Below are positions 47,250 to 60,100 of a stretch of 64,000 nt of DNA, in pieces. Origin of the DNA: Pocillopora verrucosa. Lineage: Eukaryota > Cnidaria > Anthozoa > Scleractinia > Pocilloporidae. The stretch's first letter is position 1. Every line of letters begins with the position of its first letter. The translations under genes were made by a program, and so were the position numbers. Under the pieces are notes generated by a model, which did no database searches, was not told where the DNA came from, and was given only the letters and a program-made list of their open reading frames with translations. The stretch covers positions 2,231,129-2,295,128 of the forward strand of contig NC_089320.1 in the NCBI RefSeq assembly GCF_036669915.1, in the 5' to 3' direction.

Positions 47250-48327
47250 TTTTTTTTTTTTTTTTTTTTTTATTTTCACTTAAAGCACAAATACTAGAAT
47301 AATACAAACAAATACAAAGTTAATTACACTAACGCTTACGCTACTCACTAACACTAATTACGAAAAACTGCGTTACATTACATTCACAGTCGGCTAGATT
47401 TAATTTATGTTGTGGTTATATAATAATATAAACCTAATTTGTACAAATACTTCTACATCAAATTCCTTTTTTGGTAGAACGACTGTATATACAACTGCGT
47501 CTATAACTGTTAATACCCGATACTCATCTATTACAATAACATGTTTACAATAACATGTTTTCCCATTTTTTATAATGAATAGATTCTTTTTTATTCTTTT
47601 TTGCAATCAAAAATTCAAATTTTCGAGTTTCAGATGTTTTAGCCTTCAGTAAGGATACAGACGGCTTGATATTTTTACAACGACATGAATAAATGGTATA
47701 TTTTCCAAGAATGATTATGTGATTTAACAAACAATTCCCAGGGATATTATCGGAAATACCAAAGAGGATTGTTACCTCATCAAGCTTATCAATTTTCATA
47801 TTGTAAGTATTTAACCAAGAAATAACCGAAAGCCAAAAGTTTTTAGTGTAGGTACAGCTGATTAGAAGATGCTCAAGAGTTTCTTCGTGATCTCCACAAA
47901 AGGTACACATCGGAGAAGGAACCAAATTCATTTTATATAGGATTTTATTGGTGTAGAGAATACGATTTAAGATTTTGTATTGAAAGGCTCTCGTTCTAGT
48001 GTCAAGAGTGACTCCACCCGGCAATAGATAAATATTTTTCCAGTCTATATTACCTGAAATATTATATACGGAATTAAACTTAGATTGGGCAGTCGGAGAA
48101 ATCTGGATTCGTTTGACCAGGGTGGAATAGATTGATTTTGAAGTCATTCTAGTTATATCTTGAACATCGTCTGAAACAGTTTTGTCAATTCGGTTGTTAT
48201 TATTCTCTCCAACGTTAAGGAGCTGTTTCCAGTTAGGCGGAATGGCGGAAAAAATGCCTTGTAGGAGTAAGTAATCTGACAAGGAGAGATTTTTCTCTCT
48301 AAAAGCGTCCCACCTGAAGTGATATTC
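47240..48327 (-). mobile_element. 5'-truncated L1/Tx1-like LINE inside c5 Ig1
   Basis: Target duplication agtgatattc at 47240-47249 and 48318-48327. The body (47250-48317) has a poly(A) tail, seen as a T run at 47250-47271, and the element's coding end on the minus strand. It lacks endonuclease and reverse-transcriptase core. Confidence 0.9.
47545..48316 (-). CDS. C-terminal part of an L1/Tx1-like LINE polyprotein
   Basis: About 250 codons without a stop. The diagnostic part is WKNIYLLPGGVTLDTRTRAF, then FQYKILNRILYTNK and a CTFCGDHEETLEHLLISC zinc-binding motif followed by FW, as in the region C-terminal to the L1/Tx1 reverse transcriptase. The annotated Met near 48282 is internal; the true protein start was lost by 5' truncation. 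Confidence 0.85.
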
Positions 48328-48502
48328 AGGATGGTGAGATTTCCTTCACTAACAATGGTCCTCGCGCTGGAAAGAGTTCCATCAGACCTTTTCCATGTGA
48401 TCCTATTTGGTCTAGGATTACCTGTCACGTTACACATGGCGATAACGTTCCTACCCTCGACGGTTTCAATTATTTCTGGAACAACTTCCACCAAAGGTGG
48501 TC
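48328..48502 (-). pseudogene. c5 exon 4, 5' part: first half of Ig1
   Basis: Acceptor TGTTCTAG before GACCACC; reads GPPLVEVVPEIIETVEG, CNVTGNPRPNRITWKRS and GNLTILNIT, then enters the retrotransposon. Confidence 0.8.
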
Positions 48503-50119
48503 CTAGAACACCAAAATGATAATAATCCATGGGAATAACGTAAATAGTGTCATTAATGTATCGATCAAGACCATCATTTAGATAGTAACCGTCGTCCTAT
48601 GACGAAGACTTTTATGCAGTCAGCTTCATTTTACGTTATATCAGTCGATCACTAAAAGCAAGAGGCCAAGAGAGGTCCTTTGCAGGAATTCTTTGTCCAT
48701 CCCAGCAATTTAAGACCGAAAAAGCCAATTAAGACCTCATATATAATTATGTGACATAGCTTTCTCCCTCACGCCCCTATTCTCCCTCTGATACCTTAAA
48801 AATTTCTCATTTATTTAAATTTAAAGATCCTCCAAACTTAACAACTTCTAGAAGAGAAATGCACGATTATTGTCAATGATCACGCCAATGCACCCCTGAA
48901 GCTCAGTTGTTAATGTTATTTCAGACTCTATTACCTGTAAATACATGAATGATACTAAAATCAATCAACTCAACATACCTTCAGTGCAGTTTTCTGCCAG
49001 TAGTCCATTTTCGCAAACACAACGATAACCCTTCTTGGTGAAACCAGTTTGGCATCGCTTTGTTGATGGACAAAGCGCATTGGGACAGTGGTTCTAGGAA
49101 GATATAAACATATTTATAGAATCTATCGCTCTGGTATTCAGCTTCTTCCTTTCTTTCAGCTAATCCATCCACACAGATTCACCCATTTATTTATTAACTT
49201 ATTTCAAGATGGACGCATACATCCACCAACCCATACATGTGCTAGTGCATGCATGCATTTATACATTCATACATTCCTTTATTCATCATCATCTTTTCCT
49301 TCTACAGGAAAGAAAGTTTGAACGTGCAGTTTCCTTCACCACACAACACGAGAAGAAAAAAAATTCAAATATCTATTATTTTCTTTTGATTTTCTCTTTT
49401 CGTGCACTTAAGATACATAATCGCTTTATCGACAAAAATCAATGGAATGACTAGTGAGGATACGTCAACTCACCTTAAATGATTTGTAAACAGTCCCTTT
49501 TTTGTATCTTAGATCCTGGTGATTATTTATGTGATCTGAATCCCTCAATTCGCACAAAAGTTTTCCATTCTGTTGTGGTTTAAATTGTAGGAAACACAGT
49601 CAGCTTCCATGAAGCAGTTCACTTCACATGCGCTGGCTTTCTCAATCTCCATCATTTTGAAAACATGTTTCTCGAGGATAAAGTCCTGCTTTGCGGGGTT
49701 CATCTCTACTTTCCGATAGTTTTCTAAAAATTAAGCAAAATGAAACTATACTTTATGTATCTAGAAGAGCAACCTATTCTTGCTTGCACGCTTCAAAATC
49801 GTTCGTCTTGTGAAACTTTCTTTTTTACTATAATAATTTCTGAGACTTAAAAACCAGTTTCCATAAAGTTTTAACCATTACTTCCATCTTGATATTGTGA
49901 TGATGGATGAACACTTGTTCCGAAAAAAATCGTTGTAGCAATTTATCAAGGTAAACGAGAGAAACTATGTTCTTAGCGATTTTGATCGATGATTTTTAAT
50001 CCGGCCAAATCGCCGAAGTTGCCCTATTGAAGCCAGCACTAGCGTGAGTGAGTATTTCAAATAAAGTGTTTAAAAGAAGAGAAAAGAAAGGTTTTGAAAA
50101 ACTGATGTAATAAAATGTA

Positions 50120-50300
50120 CGTCAATGAATATGGAAGCAATATTCGCAGTTATAAGCACTACTTCCCGTTCAGGCCTGAATTATATTCAGGTCTTATTTT
50201 TCACTTCTGCTTAATTAAGTAGTTTTCGTAATTGCGAAGATCGCTTTCATATTCATTTCTGTATCTGCAGTTCGCATATATTATTTCCATATAGTCACGG
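50120..50300. repeat. Old SINE tail in c5 intron 1
   Basis: caggcctgaattatattcag and agttttcgtaattgcgaaga at the shared intron-1 position. Confidence 0.55.
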
Positions 50301-50439
50301 TTAAAAGCTACGCCAGGTGGCTTTCATACTCACCTAGCTCTTTACCGCTGCAAATAGCAACCAGAAATGAAAAGAGTAACAATCTTGACCATTTCATCGC
50401 TAACTTGTCTGTTTTCTTTGTTACTTTACGAGCGAGATG

Positions 50440-52100
50440 GCGAATGAAAGAGTAACGTCTACTTTTCGTTTAAAATACGGCTGCTTACCCAAGTGTGTGT
50501 TTTGCCAAAAAATAAGTAAGTTTAAATTTTTAATGGAACAGTATTGGACCAACAATAGGCGATGTCATAACAGTTACATACTTAAATTTGATACGGCAAA
50601 ACTTTGAAGCCGGATGAAAGAATTTACATATCGATTTACAGAGATTTTCCTATTTCTCAAAACTGTAGACCGTTTCTGTCTAGGTCGCTGTGATGATATT
50701 AACTTAATTAATCTCTACAATTGAAATTGCTTCCCCCTTCTTTATAATTTAAAGAAAAAACTTTTAGGTTGTGTTGCTTCTGAACACTCAACAGCGGCCA
50801 CAATTGGTTACAATTTGATTTCATCTTCAGTTCCTCTTCAGACAAGTGAGGATTTCCGTTTACCAAAGTTATGCACGTTCTACAGATAGGAGAAGAAAAT
50901 TATATCCCTCCGCTTCAAAAGGAATCAATTTTTTTTCTGAAAAAAGCAGGGATTTAAAGTGTAGGGGAAGTTGCCAAACTCAGACATCAACAAGAGTGGA
51001 AAGACTTAATTACGTCAAACTGTTTGCAAAGAGAAGCTGATTATCATATTTCGAGCGCTTCAGACCTTATTTCCTATTGTTGAGCAGAATTTCAATAAAT
51101 ATTGGTGATATCAAATGCATTGAGCGTTGATATTTTTATTATGTATGATCTACCTCTGAATAAAAAGGAAAATTTAATAAACTAAAATGTAGGGAATTCA
51201 AATTTGGTTACCTTTTCCTGTCCATGGGGCTTCAGCACCTGCAGTCAGTCTTATAAAGACTAATTAGGTCAAGATAAACAAACCCTTCATACACTGAAAA
51301 GGAGAAAATACGATATGTTGATACCCCTACAAACAGGTGTACCATTTTTTGGGTGATTCTAAACTATGTAATATCGTATTCCTGCTTAAGAAAGTCAGTA
51401 GGTCTGTCTTGTTGAAGAACAACATTGAAATTTCCTAGTTGCTGAGTTTACATATATAATTAGGTATTTAATGTCAAACCGCACGTATCCGTGCAGTGCC
51501 TCTCTAATAGCTATAATAGATTGCAAAACTCGCTGGCAGGTTAATTATTGGTCGTCATCGTCTGTAGGTTCTCTTTGATTTCAGCAGTGCATCGTCATCG
51601 TTAGCAGAATGCTTCACATCTATTGGAGCTTGTTTTATAGCGATCGAAGAAAAACTGATTACAAAACAGCTTTCGAACTATATTTCATGGAGATTGTGAC
51701 GAGTTTGGCATTCAAGATCGACGAAAAAACTTTCGTTAAACTTTTTGTTTTTGTTCCTGTTAATTTTCACTAAAACAGTAAAAAAGACTATGGGAAAATG
51801 TTCTTGAACATGGTTATAATCCAGTTATCTACAAAAATGCTTCCTGTGCCAAATATAAGAAGATACGTATAATTTACCATATCGGTCCAGCGGCGAGGAT
51901 TTCTTTCCCAACATGATCAGTTCATGTGGTTGTTTCGATGTGTTTTGTTAAAGCCGAAAGATAAATAGGCGCCACATTGGCTAATGAACGGGTGACACAT
52001 TGTTTTCCATTTAAAAATGCGTTGCTCGTTGAAAAAAGGAAAGTGAAAAAAAGGAACTGAGCAAGACGTTAACAACAATGACATTTTCTAGAAAAAGCCT
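50440..52100. other. Spacer upstream of c5
   Basis: 5' flank of c5, similar to the c1 and c3 spacers. No supported gene or clear promoter motif. Confidence 0.45.
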
Positions 52101-53255
52101 CGTGATTTCGGGCACTCATGACCGATATGTGATTCTGAACCCTTGTGGTCGATTTGAGATTATGGAGCATTACGGCCGATTTGTGACTTTGGACACTAGT
52201 GGCCAATTTGTAATTTGAGGCCTCAGTAGCCGATTTTTTAACCAGTTCACTAACGGCCGATTTGTGATTTTGGACTCTAGTGCCCAATTAGTGATTTTGG
52301 ACATTGGTGGCCAATTTTTAATTTTGGACGCTAGTGGCCGATTTGTGATTTTGGACCCTGGTGGCCAATTTTTGATATTGAACACTAGTGGTGGATATGA
52401 AATTATTACACCCTAGAGGCCGATTTGTGACTTGGGACCCTAATGTCCGATTTGAGATTTTACACCCTAGAGGCCGATTTGTGACTTTGGACTCTAGTGT
52501 ACGATTTGTGATTTTGAACCCTTGTGGCCGATTTTTGATGTTGAACACTTGCGGCCGATTTGAAATTTTGAACCCTAGTGGCCGATTTGCAATTGTGGAC
52601 CCTAGTGGCCAATTTGTGATTTTGGACCTTACAGGCCGAGTTTTGATTTTGGACACAAATGGCCTATTTGTGATATTGGGCCCTGGTAGCCTGTTTGTGA
52701 TTTTGGACCCTGGTGACCTGATTTCACGTTCAAAACATAGGTGGCCGATTTCTGATCGTTCATACTAGAGGTCGATTTGTGATTTTGGACATTAAGGGTC
52801 GATTTGCAATTTTGGAACCTAGAGGCCGATTTGTAATTTTGAACCTTAGTAACCGATTTGTGATTATGGCGGATTTGTGAGTTTGGACACTAGTGGCCGA
52901 TTTGGGATTTTGGACCCTATTGGGCGATTTGAGATTTTGGACACTGATGGCCGATTTGAGATTTTGGACCCTAGTGGTCGATTAGTGATTTTGGACCCTG
53001 GTGGACTATTTTTGATTTTGGAGAATAATGGCCGATTTGTGATTTTTGACCCTAGTGGCCGATTAGTGATTTTGGACTCTAGTGGAGTATTTGTGATTTT
53101 GGACTCTGGTGGACCCTTTTTGTGATTTTGGACGTTGAAGTCTAATTTGTGATACCAAACAATAGTGGCCGGTACAAAATTTTCCACCTTAGTGGCCAAT
53201 TTGGGTCTTTGGACCCTAGTGTCCGATATGTGATTTTGGACACTAATTGACGATT
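52101..53255. repeat. Minisatellite array 5
   Basis: 27-bp units, with more sequence variety than the others, including units reading gccgatttgagattttgg. It ends in a TM5 exon (gatttgtgagtgagcaaag). Confidence 0.9.
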
Positions 53256-53690
53256 TGTGAGTGAGCAAAGATCTCATTTAGTTTTCCTGTTGGACTCATT
53301 CTGAGTTTCAAACTTTTTTCTTTGGGAGACACTAGCTTTTATATCATCAGAATTCGAAAGGTGAACACAATATATACTATCCTTTTGTAATCAAAGGGCA
53401 TTAAAAGCCAACAATCTGTCTGCGCATCGCCTATTCAACTGTTTGTTCGACGTCTTCCAAGACCTACAGAACACCGCAAGGAAATCTGAATTTCAAAAGC
53501 AGGGCTAATCTTACTTTCATTATTTCAGAGAGCCAGACAAGTGACAAGCAACAGCAAAGCTCTAACTTGGCTTTGATCTATGTTAAAATGGCCCCAGTGA
53601 TGGGTGTGACGTGGATTTTTGGGATTGGTGCTGACCTACAGGCTCTTTCATTCCTGTGGTACCCGTACGTTGTTCTAAACAGTCTTCAAG
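53256..53690 (+). pseudogene. GPCR relic after array 5
   Basis: TM5 exon 53256-53360 and TM6-TM7 exon 53529-53690. A missing C (gtgacaagcaacag where others have gtgaccaagcaacag) shifts the frame near the start of the latter, after which MAPVMGVTWIFG and FLWYPYVVLNSLQ are readable. The donor GTGAGT is kept. Confidence 0.8.
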
Positions 53691-56041
53691 GTGAGTGAAG
53701 AGTCAGCGTTTGGGGCCAGAGAAAAATTGGAACGTTTTCTTCACTGGAATCACCAGAAACAAGTTTTCCGATGCAGTAGCTGACCTTAAATTAGAGAAAA
53801 CAGTCTCACTGTAATAGTTATTGGTTGATCACATTAAATAGTTCCTATGGTATCGAAACTAAAATCTGTCATAAGCAAGAGCTACTGGACGGAATAAATA
53901 AAAAGTAATTAACTTTTTTCTAAAGTTCTAAAGATTTAAATTTTAGGGTTAACTACCCCAGCATATAACCTAGAAAAATGTATGGATTTGTTGCCAACAA
54001 GACTGCTAGGCTTAATGCCAGCCCAGAAAAAGATGTTGAAATGTCTACCAGATAAAGTGTTAATGGATTTAGGAGCAAAAATTGGTCTCGATTAACGCAA
54101 CGAAGAGATCATTTTCTTCAAAATAAGTCTGCAATATATTCAGATTTTCGTTAATTTCAAAATTTTCTAAATGGAAGCCCTTCGGACAGTTTTTTGCTTT
54201 TTTATATTTTTAGAGTGTGTAGCACCAACGAGGCGCTACGCGCATCGATAGCTATAATCTCGAATGAATAACTGTTTTATTAGATTTCATTAGATCCTGA
54301 ATGTTTCGATATTTACAGTCATTGTTCGGCTCCGTAACAGTTGGTGCTATCCATTTCCTGATAATCTGCTTACAGAGAACCAATCAGAACACCAGAAACG
54401 CAATACTCAGAACTAAAACTTTGAGAACTAAATAATTTAAAGACTTTATGAAAGTAATTTACATTAGGAGAGTGCGTAAGCATTTGATTGTTTAAAAGTG
54501 ATTTAAAAGGTGAACGCTTACAAATTTTGGCGTTACTACTCTGTTTCAGGTCCACATTTAGCATGTTCCATTTCTTGACTGCTCTTACACAGAATGTCCG
54601 ACCACCTTCCTTTTTCTCTTTTATTGTATTCTAATAACATTCTTATGATCCCCCTCATTGGCAGTCGATTTGACAGTCATTTCTATAGTACCCCCTTTAT
54701 TCTCCTTTTCAACGACAGCTCATCCCTCCTTTCCTCCTGAAAGTCATGTGATTCCTCCTAAAATAAAACTAGGGACTGGACCCTAAGATGTATTGATTTA
54801 TATGTGATTCTACTGACGACAATGAAATCAATCGGAAACACCAGTGAAAGAAAGGGAAAACAAAATAAAACATTTTATCTGAAAGCGTTTTTCCTCAAGA
54901 AGGCTTGAAGATGGTCAAAACAATTACCTGATGGTTGAGCATTTTTCAAAAGAGGGAAGATAACATTCACTTAAATAGCGTCTAAATACTTTATGAAAGT
55001 TCTATTGAACGACATTTTGCAGTCCAGACATAATGCAACATTAAAAATGCAGTTGGAAAATTGTATCTATACTTTTTAGTACTGATTTAGTGCTAAAAGT
55101 CCAGTTAGCAATATAAGCTTAGCTTATTTGGGTGCAGAGAACATTTTTTTCTAATTTTTTTTTTTTTTTTGGTCAAGCGACAGAACATTTAGAAGGTAAA
55201 TTCAATACGACTTTCTTTTAGGTTCCAAACCTCGAGTTACGCAGAGAGTGATTAACCTGTTCTGTTCTAAACTGATATTCAAAAGACGTTGTAAATATAG
55301 GGAATCCTTTGGTAGAAGAAGCTATTGCTTTGGTGATGACGACAGTCGGATGAAAACAACGACATTGTTCTTTAGATAAACAAATCTCTTAATTTCCCTT
55401 GATCTTGACTCTTTTGACGATTTTCCAGTAACTTCCTATTTTCCTCTCCCTCCCCTCAACCACAGTATCTGCTCTTTTAGTACGGCAAAATTTCAGTGTT
55501 AACGATATACAATGGCCATTTAAGTCGTCTTAAGTCATACATGAAAATCACCGGCTTATGGAACCATACTTCATTGACTCAGTAATGATTGCAATGTATT
55601 GTGTAACCTTAATGTCATGCATTGCCCTACGTCACCACAGTAAGGACATTTCTGTTACTGAATTGCATTGTGATATCGAGAAACAAACAAATTGTTTATG
55701 TGTTTAATAACATACTGACTCTATTGCTGAATTAAGTTTCTCGATTTACAGCTTTTAAGCTGTAATAATTAAAATTATTGAAGGAATCATTTGATGCGGG
55801 GGTAGAATAGATTAGAGAGCTCTTCCATTAAGTATCGCATTTCCACAAATCAAATGAATCAACAATCAAACAGAAAAGAGGTGGAAAACATAATGCGAAA
55901 AATAATGAGTGCTGTGCGTAACCATGCAAAAAAAGCCTCAAGCGCAGGATTCACATCAAGCGACCCAGTGGTGATGGTTATGGTTTTACATATGATTTGT
56001 GACTGTGGTCCAAGTTTTCATGTTTTCAATTTTGTCTGCAC
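53691..56041. other. Spacer between GPCR relic and c6
   Basis: No intact gene. A decayed orphan tail exon lies on the minus strand at about 54640-54770 (acceptor kept, frame shifted after RRDELSL), and the T-run with caagcgacagaacatt near 55155-55190. Related to the c5 spacer. Confidence 0.45.
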
Positions 56042-57192
56042 CTAGGTCAGACCATAGCACTCTAGTTTTCCTAAGGTGTGGTATCCTTCTTCATCAAAAT
56101 ATGGATCTCCCGTGTCACCAAATCTTAGCTGTTTGACGGGAAGGTGGGACTTTATGGTAAGAAAACCGCTGTCTTCCCGCCAATTCTTATCATTTTTATC
56201 ACAGTTACACTTCAGCGATTCGTCATCGGCGCACGATCCAGTTAAACCACATGCACAGCCACCAGTTGATAAGTTTGCTCCCCCCCAGTATGTCATCTTC
56301 TGGCCGGCACGTGAAACCCACCATGAAAATCCACGTTTAATTAATCTGGCGTGAAAACATTCGTATTTGATGAACTGTTGACAATTATCAGAGGCTTCCG
56401 TCAGAATTTTTAATTGAGATATGGTGGCAGATCTGTAATGAACATCAAGGGAATATTCACCACGCCCGTCGTATCCTATCACCTGCGTTCTATTTTCACT
56501 GTCGTGACTGACGACTGTCACTCCAACGCCTCCTTTGTCAGTCATGTTACAATAAACTGGAAATGGATCCTCGCCATGGACACCGTCAGGATCGATGAGG
56601 TAATCACCACTGACGTCGCTGATGATTGCTTTCACTTTGCTGCAGGTTTCAGGGTATTTGACAAGAACGGTGACACTTGTTCGAATTGAGCTGAATGCAT
56701 CAGTCGCATTGCAAGTGTAAGTACCAGAATGAGACATGTTAGCAGATAAAATGATCAAAGCACTCAAGGAGTCGACAGCCGCCCCTGAAGGTAGGGAAAA
56801 CGTTCCATCATACATCCATAGGATGGTTGGCTTCAGTTCGCTTAAAGCAGAGCAACGCAGAATGACAGCTTCATAAGCCATCACTGTCACATTGCACGGA
56901 GGCTTTATGACAAATTTGAGAGCTGAATAGACAAGAAGGTGAACTAACGATGATTTGGTACCCCAGGGGTTTGTCGCAGTACACACGTAAGAGCCGTTGT
57001 CTTGTGTAGTGACATTCAGTATGGTGAGATTTCCTTCGCTAACAATGGTCGTCGCGCTGGATAGAATTCTATTAGACTTTTTCCATATGATCCTGTCTGG
57101 TTTAGGATTAGCTGTAACGTTACATATTACAGTAATGTTCCTACCCTCCACAGTTTCAATTATGTCGGGAACAGCTTGCACCAAAGGCGGTC
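56042..57192 (-). CDS. c6 exon 4: Ig-Ig-fibrinogen-like
   Basis: Open throughout. Ig1 is nearly the same as c2; Ig2 has IKPPCNVTV with an extra Cys. The fibrinogen-like part diverges from c2: variable loop FHARLIKRGFSWWVSRAGQK, ANLSTGGCACGLTGSCADDE, and end GDPYFDEEGYHT. NxS/T sites are frequent, typical of a secreted glycoprotein. Confidence 0.85.
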
Positions 57193-60100
57193 CTAGAACA
57201 CCAAAATGATAATGAGCCATGGGAATAACGTAAATAGTCTCATTACTGCATCGATCAAGACCATTGTTTACTTTATTCAAGATCTGATAGTAACCGCTGT
57301 TCTGAGGCGACGACTTTTCTGCAGTCAGCTCCATTTTAAGTTAGACCTGTCACCAGTCGGGTGACACTATATCGAAGGCGTCCGTCGAGGGCAAGAGTAT
57401 ACGGTAATTTTGGTCAGCGGGAAAATTATGAAACCCGCGAATATTGGGAAAGCCCGCGAATATTGGGAAAGCCCGCGAATATTGGGAAAGCCCGCGAATA
57501 TTGGGAAAGCCCGCGAAAGTATGACATCTAAAAACTGAAGACAATTTTTGATTAGGACACTAGAATGCTTAATGATGGTTGCGACTAATCATTCTTTTGT
57601 AAATAAATCGGAGATCGACTTCCTCGTGGAAAACTTTGAAAATTGTTCTGTTGAAAACCAGTACTTCTTGGGTTATTTCGACGGGAAAAGAGACGAGTTC
57701 GAGGATATGCTCGAGAGGTTTCTTATTAGTTCCACATGCTTTGTAAAGATTGCCTTGCACTCAAAGGAGCTAAATCACAAGAGGTTTTCCAAAAATGGTA
57801 GGCAGTTTCTTTTATTTTTAGCTGATTTTTGTGCCCTTATCAATTCAGTGTGAGCCTTGTAGAGACTTGATCTTTTGCCGCAATTTTGTAAAAACTTACG
57901 CAATGCACCGGGCGTAAAAGTGTTGAAATATTTAAAAGTATTTCATATATAGGAAAGCCCTTGGAAAACACTCTAAGTGTGTAATCTATTATATCTAAGT
58001 ACTTTTTGAAATTATGCATTTGTAGCGTCTCCCGTCTTTGAACACAATGGTAATAATGTACCGATCCAATTTTTTGGCAAACCGTTTACCATTGTAAGCA
58101 ATAAAACTCGGCATTGCCTCCACAGACCAACAAAGGTGAGAATTACTTTTGAAAACAGAGTTTGAAATATAATGAAACGTACCAGTGGTATTCGATTTTT
58201 GCATAACCCGCGAAACTGTTTTAATTTTTCTAGGTATTTTAGTGGAGGATTCCATCGAGATTTTCGCATACTGAGGAAACAAAATCGGGAAGGTCATTTA
58301 CACCATTTACTTCAGAATTCCCCATAAACGTAGGGTGAAGAATTCTTTAAGAGTGTATGCGTGTTGTTTTGGTAAATAACACTGTAATGTATTTCAACTT
58401 GTTTGTGAGCCCTTTTAAGCAACACGATATGTCTGTAATGACTAGAGTGCCAAACTCTATTCTTTAATTTTGATCTTCTCCACACTGTGGTTATGGTTCA
58501 TGACCAGATATTTTAACGAAAATTATCGCGAAGGCGCCTTCCCATCACCTTTGTTTACTTTGTAAGTCACGCAAGCGTGCAAGCGTTACTACCGATCACG
58601 TTTACGCAACGTTTTAGGACAACTCGGCATCTATTGTCCATTCAGTTTTTATGAAAACCTGAAATCCTCAAGATGTCGGTGGATGGTGGATGAAAGCTAC
58701 AGATATGCCCGCGGGTTTGAGGCAATCGGTGACCTCATTGGTGTATAAACTATACACTGATATGCTTTTTTAGCTCGATTAACGCCTGCATTTTGAGAAT
58801 TCTTTCGTACAAATTGGTGAATTTTGATACGCAAACAAAGGTCTAAGAGAAGGCTCTCCTCTGATCACGCTTGTATGAAAAATATTTCAGCTGAAGTTTC
58901 CATATTTTGTCTGCTAATCGAAGGCACCTTTTAACTTGTAGCAAGATAGAATTCCATGAGCTATATTATTTCAGTCGGTGCGCGCTAGACAAAATCTGTG
59001 AAATTTACACTTTCGATCGCTGTCCACACAGGTGTACTGGCCAAAAATCATTTTTGGCTTGTAGCGACGCAAAAAAAGGGAATTGGAGAACAACTAAACT
59101 ATTTTTGAAACATGTGTCCTAAACCCTTTTCATGGGCAAAAAATAAAGTTTTCCGTCGGGAAGTCGAGAGGACCGCTCTGAGCGAGAGCGGCACTTAAGA
59201 CCTTACATATATTCATGTGGTATAGTTTTCTCCTTCACGCCCTTATTTTCCTTCTGATACCTAAACAAATTTTTCATTTATTTAAATTCAAAGGTCCTCC
59301 AAATTGAACGACTTCTAAAAGAGAAATGCACGATTATTGTCGATGACCAATCAACTCAACATACCTTCAGTGCAGTTTTCTCCAAGTAGTCCATTTGCGC
59401 AAACACAGCGATAACCCTTCCTGGTGAAGCCAGTTTGGCATCGCTTTTTCAATGGACAAAGCGTACTGGAACAGAGGTTCTGTGAAGATATAAAGATATT
59501 TATAGAATTTATTGCTCTGGTACCCTTCCTCCTCCCTTCTTCCAGCTAATTCATCCATACCGATCCACTTATTTACTTATTTAGTAATTTCAAAATGCAC
59601 GAAAACATCCATCAATTCATTCACGCATTCATGCATTCATCCATCCTATGTATCCTATGAATTTAAAATATATGATCGTTTTATCCCCGAAAACTTCACG
59701 GAATTGTATGTGAGAATAAGTCAGCTTACCTTAAATGATTTGTAAACAGTCCCTTTTTTGTATCTTAGATCCTGTTGATTATTTGCGTGATCTGAATCGC
59801 TCAATTCGCACAAAAGTTTTCCATTCTGTTGCGGTTTTAGATTGTAGGAAACACAGTAAGCTTCCACGAAGCAGTTCACTTCACATGCGCTGGCTGTCCC
59901 AATCTCCATTATTTTGAAAACATGTTTCTCGAGGATGAAGTCCTGCTTTGCGGGATTCATCTCTACTTGCCGACAGTTTTCTTAAAATTAAGCAAACTGA
60001 AATTAATTTCCATAAATTTTTAACCATTACTTTTGTCTTGATATTGTGGTGATTGATGAACTCTTGTTCCGAAGAAAATCTTTGCACCAATTCAACAAGG

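Larger units (their letters stand above)
46271..50397 (-). pseudogene. c5: PAN-EGF-Ig-Ig-fibrinogen-like gene broken by an L1-like insertion
   Basis: Exons 50397-50334 (MKWSRLLLFSFLVAICSGKE), 49723-49474 (PAN), 49093-48979 (EGF), 48502-46271 (Ig-Ig-FReD with insertion). The PAN exon is one base short near 49580-49590 (ggtttaaattg where others have ggttttagattg) and its first Cys is Tyr. The EGF exon has changed side residues (NHCPNALC, LLAENC) but keeps six Cys. Ig1 is cut between GNLTILNIT and DNGSYVC by a 1068-bp retrotransposon. Three separate lesions make loss of function likely. Confidence 0.8.

Noticed and set aside
57193..57334. In-frame upstream extension of c6 exon 4 (starting MELTAEKSS)
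   Set aside because: Other copies have stops, deletions or frameshifts there, and the TTCTAG acceptor at the Ig1 start keeps phase with the EGF exon in all six copies. It is read as intron.
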